Positions 16,506 to 25,776 are shown, numbered from the stretch's first letter. The stretch: 36,380 nt of DNA from CAYJII01 sp964370225 (GCA_964370225.1 CAYJII010000025.1:1-36380); one strand, 5' to 3'. Notes: generated from the letters alone by a model not told the origin. A program made the numbers and translations.

Positions 16506-18770
16506 ATGGTAAAATTATATGATAATGGTGTTTTTTTAGTAGACGGCAAAAAAATTGTTGAGGAAAAGGACGCTTTAGGGCAACCGAGTTTATTTGGTGA
16601 CAAAGAAAAGGCAAAAAAAGGTACAATTTCTTATGACATACTAAAAGCGCATAACACAACAGATGACATGGAAAATCTTAAGATTAAATTTGACTCCATG
16701 ACTAGCCACGATATCACATATGTTGGCATAATTCAAACTGCAAGAGCATCAGGGATGACAGAATTCCCTATGCCATATGTTATGACAAACTGCCATAATA
16801 GCCTATGTGCTGTTGGTGGTACAATTAATGAAGATGACCACATGTTTGCTCATTCTGCTGCACAAAAATATGGTGGAATATATGTTCCTACAAACATTGC
16901 AGTTATACATAGCTATAACCGCGAGATGATGGCTGGATGTGGCAAAATGATTTTAGGTAGCGATAGCCATACTCGTTATGGTGCGCTAGGAACAATTGCT
17001 ATCGGAGAGGGTGGCGGTGAGCTTGCAAAACAGCTTGTTGGCAGAACTTATGATATCAAAAATCCAGAGGTGGTTGCAGTTTATTTAGAAGGAGAGCCAC
17101 AGCTAGGAGTAGGCCCACAGGATGTTGCATTATCAATTATCGGTAAAGTTTATGAAAATGGATATGTAAAAAATAAAATCATGGAGTTTGTAGGCCCTGG
17201 TGTGGATAAACTACCTATCGAGTACCGTAATGGTATCGATGTTATGACTACTGAAACTACATGTCTTTCTAGCATATGGGTTACTGATGATAAAACTGAA
17301 GAATATCTAGCTATGCACGGAAGAAAACATGACTATAAAGAGCTAAAGCCAAATGATGTTGCTTATTACGATGGTTGTATTTATGTTGATTTATCAAAAG
17401 TTGAGTGTACTATTGCGATGCCTATGCACCCAAGCTACACTTATACAATAAAAGAGCTAAAAGAAAACGCGGCAGATATACTTAATATTGTAGAAAAACG
17501 TGCAAATGAGCAAATTGCAAAAACAGCAAGACTTGATTTAATGAGCAAATTAAGAGGCAAAGACATTTATGTAGATCAAGGCACGGTTGCAGGATGCTCT
17601 GGCGGAACATTTGATAATATAGTTGCAGTTTCTGATATATTAAACGGAAACAGTTGTGGAAGCGGTGCCTTCACAATGAGCGTGTATCCAGGTAGTATGC
17701 CAACTTATCTAGAGCTGGTTAAAAACGGAGCAATCGCAAATATAGTTTCCTCAGGTGCAATTGTAAGAGAATGTTTTTGCGGCCCATGTTTTGGTGCTGG
17801 GGACACGCCTGCTAATGGCGAGCTTAGCATAAGACACACAACAAGAAACTTCCCTAACCGCGAGGGTTCAAAACCTGGTGAAGGTCAAATGGTAGGCGTT
17901 GCGCTTATGGATGCAAGAAGTATTGCAGCTACAGCGATTAATGGGGGCAAGTTAACTGCTGCAACAGAAATTGACGTAACATATAGCGATGTTAAATATT
18001 ACTTCGATAAATCCATTTATGATAAAAGGATTTTAAACCGCTTTAACGAAAAAAATGACGAAGTTGAGCTTGTGATGGGGCCTAATATCAAAGACTGGCC
18101 ACAACAACCTGAACTTAGCGAAGATTTAGCTATCAAAGTAGTTTCGTATATCACCGACCCTGTAACTACCACTGACGAGCTAATCCCATCGGGTGAAGCG
18201 AGCAGTTATCGCTCAAATCCACTAAGACTAGCTGAGTTTACACTTTCGAGAAAAGATCCAGAATATGTTGACAAAGCTAAAGCGGTAAAAGAACTCGAAG
18301 ACTTTAGACTCAAAGGAGAAATCGCATGCGAAACTGATGAGTTATATAAAACATTAGCAGAAAAAGGAATCAAAACTGACAGAGAAAACACAGTTGTTGG
18401 TAGCACGATTTTTGCAATGCGCCCAGGTGATGGTTCTGCGAGAGAGCAAGCTGCTAGTTGCCAAAGAGTTCTTGGTGCAGCGGCGAATATTGCAGTAGAC
18501 TACGCTACTAAACGTTATCGTTCTAACTGTATAAACTGGGGGATTGTTCCATTCCTAACTACTGAACCTGAAAAAATCTCGATTAACGATTGGGTTTTCG
18601 TTCCAGGTCTTCGTAGCGCTATTTTTAACAAAACGGATGAAATAACAGCGTATATCATTAGGGGCAATGATGTGGAAAGCACAACATTAAGACTTGGTGA
18701 CTTAACTGATGATGAAAGACAAATTATCGCTGATGGATGCTTAATTAACCATTATAAAAAATCATTGTAA
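16506..18770 (+). CDS. Aconitase-superfamily hydratase (YbhJ-type)
   Basis: A 754-residue enzyme of the aconitase superfamily, with length and domain order like E. coli YbhJ rather than AcnA or AcnB. Visible motifs are GSDSHTRYGALG (151-162), the [4Fe-4S] ligands C364 (VAGCSGG), C425 and C428 (CFCGPC), and a C-terminal swivel domain with GSTIFAMRPGDGSAREQAA. All three cluster cysteines are present, so an active lyase is expected. Whether it acts on citrate/isocitrate or another hydroxyacid is unknown. No citrate synthase or isocitrate dehydrogenase gene is nearby, which argues against a plain TCA operon. It is a single gene between its own promoter and a strong terminator, divergent from hcp, another oxidant-sensitive iron-sulfur protein. 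Confidence 0.87.
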   Translation: MVKLYDNGVFLVDGKKIVEEKDALGQPSLFGDKEKAKKGTISYDILKAHNTTDDMENLKIKFDSMTSHDITYVGIIQTARASGMTEFPMPYVMTNCHNSLCAVGGTINEDDHMFAHSAAQKYGGIYVPTNIAVIHSYNREMMAGCGKMILGSDSHTRYGALGTIAIGEGGGELAKQLVGRTYDIKNPEVVAVYLEGEPQLGVGPQDVALSIIGKVYENGYVKNKIMEFVGPGVDKLPIEYRNGIDVMTTETTCLSSIWVTDDKTEEYLAMHGRKHDYKELKPNDVAYYDGCIYVDLSKVECTIAMPMHPSYTYTIKELKENAADILNIVEKRANEQIAKTARLDLMSKLRGKDIYVDQGTVAGCSGGTFDNIVAVSDILNGNSCGSGAFTMSVYPGSMPTYLELVKNGAIANIVSSGAIVRECFCGPCFGAGDTPANGELSIRHTTRNFPNREGSKPGEGQMVGVALMDARSIAATAINGGKLTAATEIDVTYSDVKYYFDKSIYDKRILNRFNEKNDEVELVMGPNIKDWPQQPELSEDLAIKVVSYITDPVTTTDELIPSGEASSYRSNPLRLAEFTLSRKDPEYVDKAKAVKELEDFRLKGEIACETDELYKTLAEKGIKTDRENTVVGSTIFAMRPGDGSAREQAASCQRVLGAAANIAVDYATKRYRSNCINWGIVPFLTTEPEKISINDWVFVPGLRSAIFNKTDEITAYIIRGNDVESTTLRLGDLTDDERQIIADGCLINHYKKSL

Positions 18771-18799
18771 TATATTTTTACATGCAAAATTAGTACAAG

Positions 18800-18837
18800 A
18801 AAAGCCTCAAAACTATCATAATAGTTTTGAGGCTTTT
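18800..18837. terminator. Bidirectional terminator between the hydratase and cls
   Basis: A perfect 17-bp stem (18800-18816 with 18821-18837) has a 4-base CATA loop, with AAAA on one end and TTTT on the other, so it can terminate both convergent transcripts. Confidence 0.88.
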
Positions 18838-18879
18838 GTGTTGCATAAATTTTACTGGGGAATTTAGATTTAGTTATGA

Positions 18880-20403
18880 CTATAGCAGTGGAGAGAATGT
18901 GCGCAGTATCCCTAGTAATAATTTTTGTAGAAATTTCATTTTCCCTTGATATGGGTGGTTTTCTAACGTAATTTCTTTGCAAAGCTCTTGAGTTAGAAGA
19001 AAATCTTCTTTAACTTTTAATACAGCAGAAGATTTGTACATAAAAGCACCGCATTCATAATGCAAAGCTAAACTTCTGTAATCTAAGTTTATTGTGCCTA
19101 CAACTGCAGTTTCGTCATCGCAAACAAACATTTTCGAGTGGATAAAACCAGGAGTGTACTCATAAATTTTCACACCAGCTCTTAAAAGTGATTTGTAGTA
19201 AGAACGAGATAAAAAGAAAATCATTTTTTTATCTGGGACACCTGGTAGCATTAACCGAACATCGATACCGGACTTTGCAGCAGACATTAGCGACACCATC
19301 ATTTCCCTTGTGATTATAAGGTAGGGAGTTGTGATGTAAACATAGCTTTTTGCAGCGTTTAACATGCCCATATACACGTTTTCACCGACAGCATCATCAT
19401 CCAGTGGCGTATCTGAGTATGGCTGAATTATTCCGTCTGCCTTATAGGTTTTGGTAGGTGCATATTTAGAATAATCTTCGATTTTTTCTGTCATTGAGCT
19501 CCACATTGAGAGGAACATTACAGTCAAATTGTAGACTGCCTCACCTTTTAGCATGATTGCTGTGTCTTTCCAATGACCGAATTTTACCTTGTGGTTTATA
19601 TACTCGTCAGCCAAGTTTACACCACCGACAAACCCAATATTGCCATCTATAACACATATTTTTCTATGGTCACGATTATTGAATTTAGCGTTAAATAGGT
19701 TATTGAATTTATTAAATGCTCGACAATCTATTTTGTGTTTACTCAGCCTTTTTGCAAAGCTAGAAGGTAAAGTTGTAAGGCAGCCTAAATCATCATACAT
19801 TAGCCTAACATCTACACCGTTTGCAGCTTTTTCAATTAAAATTTTCTCGATTTCATCCCACATTTTTCCGTGCTCAATAATAAAATATTCCATGAAAATA
19901 AATTTTTTCGCTGTTTTTAATTCGCGTAGCATTGAGTACCACTTATCTTCACCGAGTGGGTAGTACTCCACCTCGGTATTGCTGTAAGCAGGGGAGTGGG
20001 CAACGCGCCGAATGTATTCAGATTGACGCAGTATGTTTAGATTGTCTGAGAAAAATTCGGGTTTAAATTTATTTACAACTTCAAGTCCCTTCGCCTGTTG
20101 AGTATCGATTTCTTTTAAAATATCTTTTCTCTTTTTGCTAACATTTTGTTTGCCATATACGATATAAATCACTGCACCAATTAATGGTATAGCATTTAAA
20201 ATGATTATCCATGGAATTTTACTTTCAGGATAAGTATCGGAGATTATTATATTTAGCGTCACCGAGATATTTAAAAACAACAAAGCCGCAGTTAATAAAT
20301 CTGCAAAGCTTCCAAGAACAAACACGATAGCTACCCAAAGAATAACTTGTAGCACTAATGTTGAAAATATTAAAGTTGCTCGAATAAAAACACTTTTTTT
20401 CAC
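18880..20403 (-). CDS. cls: Cardiolipin synthase (phospholipase D family)
   Basis: A 507-residue membrane enzyme that condenses two phosphatidylglycerol molecules to cardiolipin and glycerol. Two N-terminal hydrophobic segments (about 9-33 and 35-55) and a third (about 63-83) precede two HKD catalytic motifs: H246-K248-D253 in HRKICVIDG and H422-K424-D429 in HSKMFVCDD. The second is followed by VVGTINLDYRS. The start is GTG, with GAGGA at normal spacing and no better ATG nearby. It is a single-gene unit with a perfect consensus promoter. Bacilli and Clostridia usually have more than one such gene; an accessory role is possible. Confidence 0.92.
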   Translation of the reverse strand: MKKSVFIRATLIFSTLVLQVILWVAIVFVLGSFADLLTAALLFLNISVTLNIIISDTYPESKIPWIIILNAIPLIGAVIYIVYGKQNVSKKRKDILKEIDTQQAKGLEVVNKFKPEFFSDNLNILRQSEYIRRVAHSPAYSNTEVEYYPLGEDKWYSMLRELKTAKKFIFMEYFIIEHGKMWDEIEKILIEKAANGVDVRLMYDDLGCLTTLPSSFAKRLSKHKIDCRAFNKFNNLFNAKFNNRDHRKICVIDGNIGFVGGVNLADEYINHKVKFGHWKDTAIMLKGEAVYNLTVMFLSMWSSMTEKIEDYSKYAPTKTYKADGIIQPYSDTPLDDDAVGENVYMGMLNAAKSYVYITTPYLIITREMMVSLMSAAKSGIDVRLMLPGVPDKKMIFFLSRSYYKSLLRAGVKIYEYTPGFIHSKMFVCDDETAVVGTINLDYRSLALHYECGAFMYKSSAVLKVKEDFLLTQELCKEITLENHPYQGKMKFLQKLLLGILRTFSPLL

Positions 20404-20436
20404 GATAAGTCCTCACTTAAATTTATTGATATAAAA

Positions 20437-20465
20437 ATTATATATCGTACTAAAAAAATTGTCAA
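20437..20465 (-). promoter_or_regulatory. Perfect consensus promoter of cls
   Basis: On the minus strand, TTGACA (20460-20465), a 17-bp spacer and TATAAT (20437-20442). Both hexamers are exact consensus and no operator-like repeat overlaps them, so high constitutive expression is expected. Confidence 0.85.
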
Positions 20466-20526
20466 ATACAATTGCACAAAATACTAACTCTCCTGACTAT
20501 TGCAAAAAAGCTATATATAAGCATAG

Positions 20527-20572
20527 TATTGGCTATAGTCTAGACTGAAAACAATCTAGACTATAGCCAATA
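20527..20572. terminator. 18-bp perfect hairpin at the end of sugar operon 1
   Basis: TATTGGCTATAGTCTAGA (20527-20544) pairs perfectly with 20555-20572 across a 10-base loop. It lies 24 bp past the last permease stop on the minus strand and upstream of the cls promoter. Neither side has a T-tract, so it may stabilise the mRNA 3' end or terminate poorly. Confidence 0.6.
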
Positions 20573-20596
20573 TATTATGTAAGGATGAGAAAAATT

Positions 20597-21427
20597 CTAG
20601 TTTTTCACAGCACCGCTAGTGAGGCCGCCGATGATGTTTTTTTGCATAAAGATATAAAATATCATTATCGGAAGCATCGACATACAAAATGATGCAAAGG
20701 TTAAGCTGTAATCCACACTATATTCTGTTTTGAAGTTAAACTGAAATAGTGTCAATGTCCAATACGAACTAGATCTATTTAATATGATAAGTGGCATTAA
20801 AAAGTCGTTCCATATCCATAATCCATCACGTATCAATACAGTTGCCATGATAGGTTTAAGCAAGGGGAATACTACTTTTGCATAGGTTTGGAAGGTAGAA
20901 GCACCATCGATATATGCTGCTTCCTCCATATCTTTTGGGATTGAGTGCAAAAATCCTACATATAAAAACACAGATTCACATGTTGCACTAGCTATGTATA
21001 AAATTGCAAGTCCAGTGGGATTTAAAAGTTCAAACCAGCTCATAAGTTTTGCTAAAGGCATCATCTTAACTTGGAAAGGTATGAAAATCCCAAGTAGTAG
21101 GAAATAATATAAAAATTTATACATTTTGCTATGTCCCATAGAGCGAGAAATAGCGTAACTCATGCTAGGCATGATCATCATATTTCCAATTAATGCAAAT
21201 GTAGTGATATACACTGTGTTAAACAAAGTTACAAAGTAATCGCCGCTCTCTAGCACTGTCATAAAATTAGTGAAATTTAGTGATTCTGGCAGTGCGAAAA
21301 AACTTGCTGTATTTTCTTGTGGAGTTTTAAATGCGGTAATAACAGTCATGTAAAGTGGCAAAACTATCATTAAAACTCCAATAGATAATAGGATATATCT
21401 AAAAATTAGTGTTTTACTTTTTGCCAT
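20597..21427 (-). CDS. Sugar ABC transporter 1, permease (MalG/CUT1 type)
   Basis: A 276-residue inner-membrane permease with six hydrophobic segments. The ATPase-contact EAA loop is EEAAYIDGASTFQTYAKVVF, and the C-terminal QKNIIGGLTSGAVKN is typical of MalG-like CUT1 permeases. Its ATG is 2 bp after the stop of the MalF-like gene, and its AGAGGGTG ribosome site lies within the end of that gene. It forms the translocation pore with the upstream permease. No ATPase gene is present in the cluster; a shared MsmX-type ATPase elsewhere is likely. Confidence 0.92.
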   Translation of the reverse strand: MAKSKTLIFRYILLSIGVLMIVLPLYMTVITAFKTPQENTASFFALPESLNFTNFMTVLESGDYFVTLFNTVYITTFALIGNMMIMPSMSYAISRSMGHSKMYKFLYYFLLLGIFIPFQVKMMPLAKLMSWFELLNPTGLAILYIASATCESVFLYVGFLHSIPKDMEEAAYIDGASTFQTYAKVVFPLLKPIMATVLIRDGLWIWNDFLMPLIILNRSSSYWTLTLFQFNFKTEYSVDYSLTFASFCMSMLPIMIFYIFMQKNIIGGLTSGAVKN

Positions 21428-21429
21428 AA

Positions 21430-22332
21430 TTACACCCTCTTTTTATTAGTGATAGAAATTTGAACTGCTGAGATAACCGCAATAATAATACCGACCACTA
21501 TAGCTTCGGACACTGCATATGCATATTTACTCTCGATAAAAGCATTGCTGTAAATTAGCATGGACAAACTCTCTGTAGCGCCAGCAGGTCCACCCTCAGT
21601 CATGGTTTCGACATAATCAAACACTCCAAGACCAGCTTTTACGGTTAAAACCATAACTACGCTGAGCACAGGCATTAAAAATGGCAGAGTGATAAATCTA
21701 AATTTCGAAAATGCGTTTGCACCATCCAACTGTGCAGCCTCGTATAGTTCGAGCGGTACGGTCATCAATCCAGCTAAAAATAGTAGAGTTGGGGTTGCGA
21801 CTCCTTGCCACACATTTACAAATAATATGCCATACACCGCTGTATCTGGGCTTGAAAGAATACTCTGACTTAAAAATTCAATGCCCAGTGCTTGCCCAAT
21901 TGGAGGTATCGCACGGTAATATATTTGATTGAAGATAAGACCGATTGTTACCATGCTGAGAACAGCAGGGACAAAATACATCGCCCTAAAAAAGGTTATC
22001 CCCTTAATCTGGCTATTTAAAAGAACCGCTAAAATTTTTCCACGACCAACTATGGCAATGGTTAAAAGCACACAGTAAATAACATTGAACATTAATGCTT
22101 TTAAAAAGCGCTCGTCTTTAAAGATATCCAAATAGTTTGTAAAACCGATGAAATCATATTTTCTAGTGATACCATCCCAATCGGTGAAACTATAATAAAT
22201 CCCCAACCCAACAGGGAAGATAAAAAAAGTAGAGTATAACAGCACACCAGGTAAAGCAAAAAAGAAGAAAGTTAATTTCTTTGATCTGTTCAAACTGATA
22301 TTTGACGCGTTTTTTGTGTTTTTATTGACCAT
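21430..22332 (-). CDS. Sugar ABC transporter 1, permease (MalF/CUT1 type)
   Basis: A 300-residue membrane protein with six hydrophobic segments, the first at about residues 20-45 (FFFALPGVLLYSTFFIFPVG). The EAA loop is YEAAQLDGANAFSKFRFITL, which docks the ATPase. The sequence GGPAGATESLSMLIYSNAF near 247-265 is typical of MalF-like CUT1 subunits for oligosaccharides or glycosides. The ATG is preceded by a weak GGGG-type site. A hairpin between this gene and the binding-protein gene should lower its expression. Confidence 0.92.
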   Translation of the reverse strand: MVNKNTKNASNISLNRSKKLTFFFFALPGVLLYSTFFIFPVGLGIYYSFTDWDGITRKYDFIGFTNYLDIFKDERFLKALMFNVIYCVLLTIAIVGRGKILAVLLNSQIKGITFFRAMYFVPAVLSMVTIGLIFNQIYYRAIPPIGQALGIEFLSQSILSSPDTAVYGILFVNVWQGVATPTLLFLAGLMTVPLELYEAAQLDGANAFSKFRFITLPFLMPVLSVVMVLTVKAGLGVFDYVETMTEGGPAGATESLSMLIYSNAFIESKYAYAVSEAIVVGIIIAVISAVQISITNKKRV

Positions 22333-22367
22333 AATAATGCCCCATTCTCAAAAAATTAGAAAAAGAA

Positions 22368-22402
22368 AATTCGCCGTGTAGCAGAGTACTACTCGGCGAA
22401 TT
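22368..22402 (-). terminator. Intercistronic attenuator after binding-protein gene 1
   Basis: AATTCGCCG (22368-22376) pairs with CGGCGAATT (22394-22402), and inside it GTAG pairs with CTAC. Read on the minus strand, the hairpin follows the binding-protein stop by about 7 bases and runs into TTTTCTTTTTC. Partial termination here would give more binding protein than permease. Confidence 0.8.
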
Positions 22403-22408
22403 GTGTAA

Positions 22409-23710
22409 TTATTCGTATAATTTATCTATTGCACTGCCGAAAGATTGTACAAAACTGTCAACCTCAGAATCTAGGAATATTTGTTGAGATGCAGGTCTCA
22501 TTTCTTCTCTTAAACCATTAGGCCAGAAGTTTACTTGTGTTAAGAACATGTTGCCCTCGTCCATAAGTTCTTTCATGTACATATGCTCTTCTTTGTTAAA
22601 TTCAACACCTTCAATAAAGTTAACGTTTCCGTCAAGTTCAAAGTAAGTTTGAGCATTTTCAGTTTGTGACATGAATTCTAAGAATTTTAGTCCTTCTGTT
22701 TGATATGGTGAATCAGCAGATAGTGAGTATGAAGTATCAATATTAACTGGTACCATTGCAGGATCGCCAGCTTCTGCTAGTGGGCTTGGGAAAGGCATTA
22801 GTTTAACTTGAACATCAGGGTCACCAGTTTGGAAAGTGGATAATGTCCATGTACCAGAAATCATCATTGCAGCATCACCGTTTACAACGTCAGCGATTGC
22901 TGTTTCGTAGTCAAGACCCATGTGGTCAGCATCAGCATATTGTGCAAGTTCTACGCACATTTCAGCAAATCCGCTGATTGTTTCAGAATCTTCTAAAGCT
23001 TTTGTTCCAGCTTTAATTTCTTCAAACTCATCATTTGAATTGTTGTTTAAAACACCGATTAAACGCTCTAAACGTTGAGCTGTGTTACCAACATCTTTAT
23101 TTGGCATAGCAAAAGCATCAATACCTGATTCTTTAATTTTAGCTGCAGCTGCGATTAATTCATCATATGTAGTAGGTTCAGCAATACCTAAATCAGCGAA
23201 AATATCAGTGCGATAGTAGATACCGTATGAAGATAATGTCATTGGCAAAGCATATTGTTTACCATTGTATTGGCTAAGCTCTAACATTGCTGGAGAAACG
23301 TTTTGCATGAATTCTTCATTAGTAAGCTCTGTCATACGACCATCGTCAAACATTAATTTGTATTTTTCTTCAGCAGGGAAAGTGTTAAGCAAATCAGGCA
23401 TATCGTCTGTGCTTAAGCGTGTCATTAAAACTGTTCCAGCATCATCAACTGCTGTAATATTAATTGTTACGCCTGGGTTTTCTTCTGTGAATTTAGTTGA
23501 AAGTTCTTCCATAACACTTACAGTTTCAGGTTTTAGTGAGAAAAACTCGAGTTCAACCATTTCGCCGCTATCAGCAGTGTCGCCACCGTCGGTAGTTCCA
23601 CCGTCAGTTGTACCGCCATCAGTTGTTCCACCGTCATCAGTAGTACAAGAAGCTAATGAAATTGTTAATGTGCATGCTAATAATAATGCCAATATTTTTT
23701 TCGTTTTCAT
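22409..23710 (-). CDS. Sugar ABC transporter 1, lipoprotein solute-binding protein
   Basis: A 433-residue extracellular lipoprotein of the family 1 (MalE-like) sugar-binding type. The signal peptide ends in the lipobox LASC with lipidated C22. A low-complexity linker of repeated DGGTT units (about 25-45) tethers the binding domain to the membrane. The mature part opens with VELEFFSLKPETVSVMEELS and contains GDAAMMISGTW, a common segment of these proteins. AGGAGG precedes the ATG. The ligand is unknown. It is first in its operon and divergent from a YesM/YesN-type two-component system, which most likely senses the same or a related sugar and activates it. Confidence 0.92.
   Translation of the reverse strand: MKTKKILALLLACTLTISLASCTTDDGGTTDGGTTDGGTTDGGDTADSGEMVELEFFSLKPETVSVMEELSTKFTEENPGVTINITAVDDAGTVLMTRLSTDDMPDLLNTFPAEEKYKLMFDDGRMTELTNEEFMQNVSPAMLELSQYNGKQYALPMTLSSYGIYYRTDIFADLGIAEPTTYDELIAAAAKIKESGIDAFAMPNKDVGNTAQRLERLIGVLNNNSNDEFEEIKAGTKALEDSETISGFAEMCVELAQYADADHMGLDYETAIADVVNGDAAMMISGTWTLSTFQTGDPDVQVKLMPFPSPLAEAGDPAMVPVNIDTSYSLSADSPYQTEGLKFLEFMSQTENAQTYFELDGNVNFIEGVEFNKEEHMYMKELMDEGNMFLTQVNFWPNGLREEMRPASQQIFLDSEVDSFVQSFGSAIDKLYE
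23582..23636 (-). repeat. 15-bp tandem repeat encoding the DGGTT linker
   Basis: About three and a half near-identical 15-base units within the binding-protein gene encode repeated Asp-Gly-Gly-Thr-Thr. Differences are mostly at third codon positions. Repeat number could vary by slippage without changing frame, altering only the length of the surface tether. Confidence 0.75.
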
Positions 23711-23750
23711 CCTTAAATCCTCCTAGTTTATTTAGTCGTTTTAAAATGAT

Positions 23751-23806
23751 AGTACATAATTAATTCATATTGTTCATTGTTTGCTCATTAATTACAAGTA
23801 CATAAT
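23751..23806 (-). promoter_or_regulatory. Direct repeats in the promoter of binding-protein gene 1
   Basis: AGTACATAAT occurs at 23751-23760 and again at 23797-23806, same orientation, 46 bp apart. On the minus strand a weak promoter (ATGAAC, 17 bp, TACTAT) overlaps the proximal copy. A poor -35 with direct repeats fits activation by an AraC-type regulator such as the one encoded at 25777-27291. Confidence 0.45.
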
Positions 23807-23926
23807 AACATAAAATAAGAATAAAGGAAATACGACAAAACTAAGATTATATGTCCAAATCTAACATAAAAAACAATTTTACATTGAATTTACATCAAAA
23901 TTATAGTGTATTTATATATATTAAGA

Positions 23927-23955
23927 TTGACGAGTATAAATTATGATGTTATAAT
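23927..23955 (+). promoter_or_regulatory. Promoter of the histidine kinase-response regulator operon
   Basis: TTGACG (23927-23932), 17 bp, TATAAT (23950-23955). The GTG start of the kinase follows 34 bp later, preceded by AAGGGGGG. Confidence 0.75.
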
Positions 23956-23989
23956 TAGTTAAATTTAATAACCAAAAAGGGGGGATTTT

Positions 23990-25768
23990 GTGCCGTTTTC
24001 AGCATATCATAACAAATTCATAAATACTAAACAAATTAGAAAAATCTCCATAAAAAAAAGACTATGGCTACTTTATTTTTTACAAATGTTAATATTGGCT
24101 ATTGTGCTAATCTTTGTTACAGTTGATTCTGTCAATGACAATGTAAAAGTTATCGAAACTCAAAATGATAAGAGCGCTACTGCTCTTTCGTACGAATTAG
24201 AAAAACAAGTAAGCGCATTAGATAACGCCACTCAGTACCCGCTTATGTCAACCAGCGGAGTGACTTCCGTCTTTCAAAATTATTTATCGACACTAGATAC
24301 TACAATGTACAATGATTTTGTTAATGAGTTTATGGGGTCAACACAGTATTTATTTGATACATATGATAATTTAAGATTATTTTTAATCAGTGATATAAAT
24401 GGGAAATATTATTATAAGATTACTGGCGAGCATTTCACTTATTCACTGCCGGATTCACAACCGCTAATTGCTACGTTAAAACTCGATGAAGCAAATTGGT
24501 ATAGCGATGTGCAAAATAGCAGGGGGAATATAAATTATTTTTCTCATGAAGATATGCCGACATCGTCTGTTTTTGACTCGGAAAATAATATTTATGCAGT
24601 GCGTACGGTATATGATTTATACAATAAGAGAAATGTAGGTGTAGTTTTAGCAGGGGTTAACTTAAATTATCTGGCAAACATGTATAATGATATGGCCGTA
24701 TCAGAGGACTCATTATTTTATGTAACCGATGATAGTGATAAGTATATGTGGGGGAATATAGAAGCAGATGAGTTGAGTGTTATAGATTCACAATACTTAG
24801 TCACCCAGAATTCATTTTCGGACGGGTTTAAAATATATATTTGCACGCCATATTCCTACATATATCAGAATGTGTTAAATCAAACATATATTTTATTTGT
24901 TTTACTGATAGTTGCAAGTCTTGTGATTATGATTTTCATAAGTAAACTAATAAAAAGCATCCGCTCTCCAATTGACAAGCTTGTAGATGCATGTACTGAG
25001 ATAAAAGGTGGAGAGTTGTCCACGGTAATTGAAGACGAGGGGAATGACGAATTTTCACTGCTAGCGCAATCGTTTAATGACATGTCAAAGGAGAATAAAA
25101 GGCTGATTGACGAAGTGCTACAAAAAGATTTGATGAAAAGCAAAATTGAAATTAGAATGTTGCGTGCACAGATAAATCCTCATTTTTTGTATAACACACT
25201 CGATAGTATCCGTAGCGTTGCCCTTGTAAAAGGAGAGGAAGATTTAGCGAAAATGTCAAGCTTACTCGCGGATAATTTGCGGTTTGGAGTAGGGGATACC
25301 TCGCCGATGGTGACTGTGGAAGAAGAGATTAACAATCTATATAAATACATTGAACTTCAGCGCTTGCGTTATCGTGATAAAGTGAGATTTGAGGTGCATA
25401 TACAACCGCAGATAATGTCGATACAGATACTAAAACTATTACTGCAACCCGTGGTGGAAAATTCTTTAGTGCATGCAATGTCGGGGATGAGCGATAACAA
25501 TACGATAACTGTGCTAGGTAGCATTAGTGATGATATTATTACTTTTCAAGTAATCGATAATGGGGTAGGGATGGATCAGCAAAAAATTAACGATTTAACT
25601 GACTATATCAATGGTAAAAACCAAAAGTTTAAAAGTGTTGGTTTAAAAAATATCCAACGCAGAATACAACTTTATTACGGGCAAGAGTATGGGATGAGCT
25701 TTAATTCATCACCAAACTCAGGTACCTTAGTAACGATAAAAATTCCTAAAAACATAATTGAAAGCTGA
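23990..25768 (+). CDS. Sensor histidine kinase, YesM/LytS type
   Basis: A 592-residue membrane kinase. TM1 is at about 26-46, an extracellular sensing domain spans about 47-298, TM2 is at about 299-318, and a HAMP linker follows to about 375. The His_kinase domain has the phosphoacceptor H398 in RAQINPHFLYNTLDSIRS. The ATPase domain has the N-box QPVVENSLVHAM (N491), DNGVGM (523-528) and GLKNIQRR (551-558). The start is GTG, since the first usable internal methionine would remove TM1. It is 8 bp upstream of, and clearly co-expressed with, the response regulator, and divergent from sugar operon 1. It should sense an extracellular carbohydrate or a liganded binding protein. Confidence 0.93.
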   Translation: MPFSAYHNKFINTKQIRKISIKKRLWLLYFLQMLILAIVLIFVTVDSVNDNVKVIETQNDKSATALSYELEKQVSALDNATQYPLMSTSGVTSVFQNYLSTLDTTMYNDFVNEFMGSTQYLFDTYDNLRLFLISDINGKYYYKITGEHFTYSLPDSQPLIATLKLDEANWYSDVQNSRGNINYFSHEDMPTSSVFDSENNIYAVRTVYDLYNKRNVGVVLAGVNLNYLANMYNDMAVSEDSLFYVTDDSDKYMWGNIEADELSVIDSQYLVTQNSFSDGFKIYICTPYSYIYQNVLNQTYILFVLLIVASLVIMIFISKLIKSIRSPIDKLVDACTEIKGGELSTVIEDEGNDEFSLLAQSFNDMSKENKRLIDEVLQKDLMKSKIEIRMLRAQINPHFLYNTLDSIRSVALVKGEEDLAKMSSLLADNLRFGVGDTSPMVTVEEEINNLYKYIELQRLRYRDKVRFEVHIQPQIMSIQILKLLLQPVVENSLVHAMSGMSDNNTITVLGSISDDIITFQVIDNGVGMDQQKINDLTDYINGKNQKFKSVGLKNIQRRIQLYYGQEYGMSFNSSPNSGTLVTIKIPKNIIES

Positions 25769-25776
25769 GGAAGAAA

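Noticed and set aside
18206..18406. Antisense reading frames inside the hydratase and similar frames opposite most other genes.
   Set aside because: They lie within long genes with clear family motifs, lack ribosome sites and show no recognisable protein features.
23582..23636. Short regular repeats as a possible CRISPR array.
   Set aside because: The units are contiguous, 15 bp, in frame and encode a linker; there are no spacers and no cas genes.
23265..23726. A 153-codon plus-strand frame opposite binding-protein gene 1.
   Set aside because: Its serine/valine-rich, low-complexity translation mirrors the repeat and linker coding on the other strand; the lipoprotein is clearly real.
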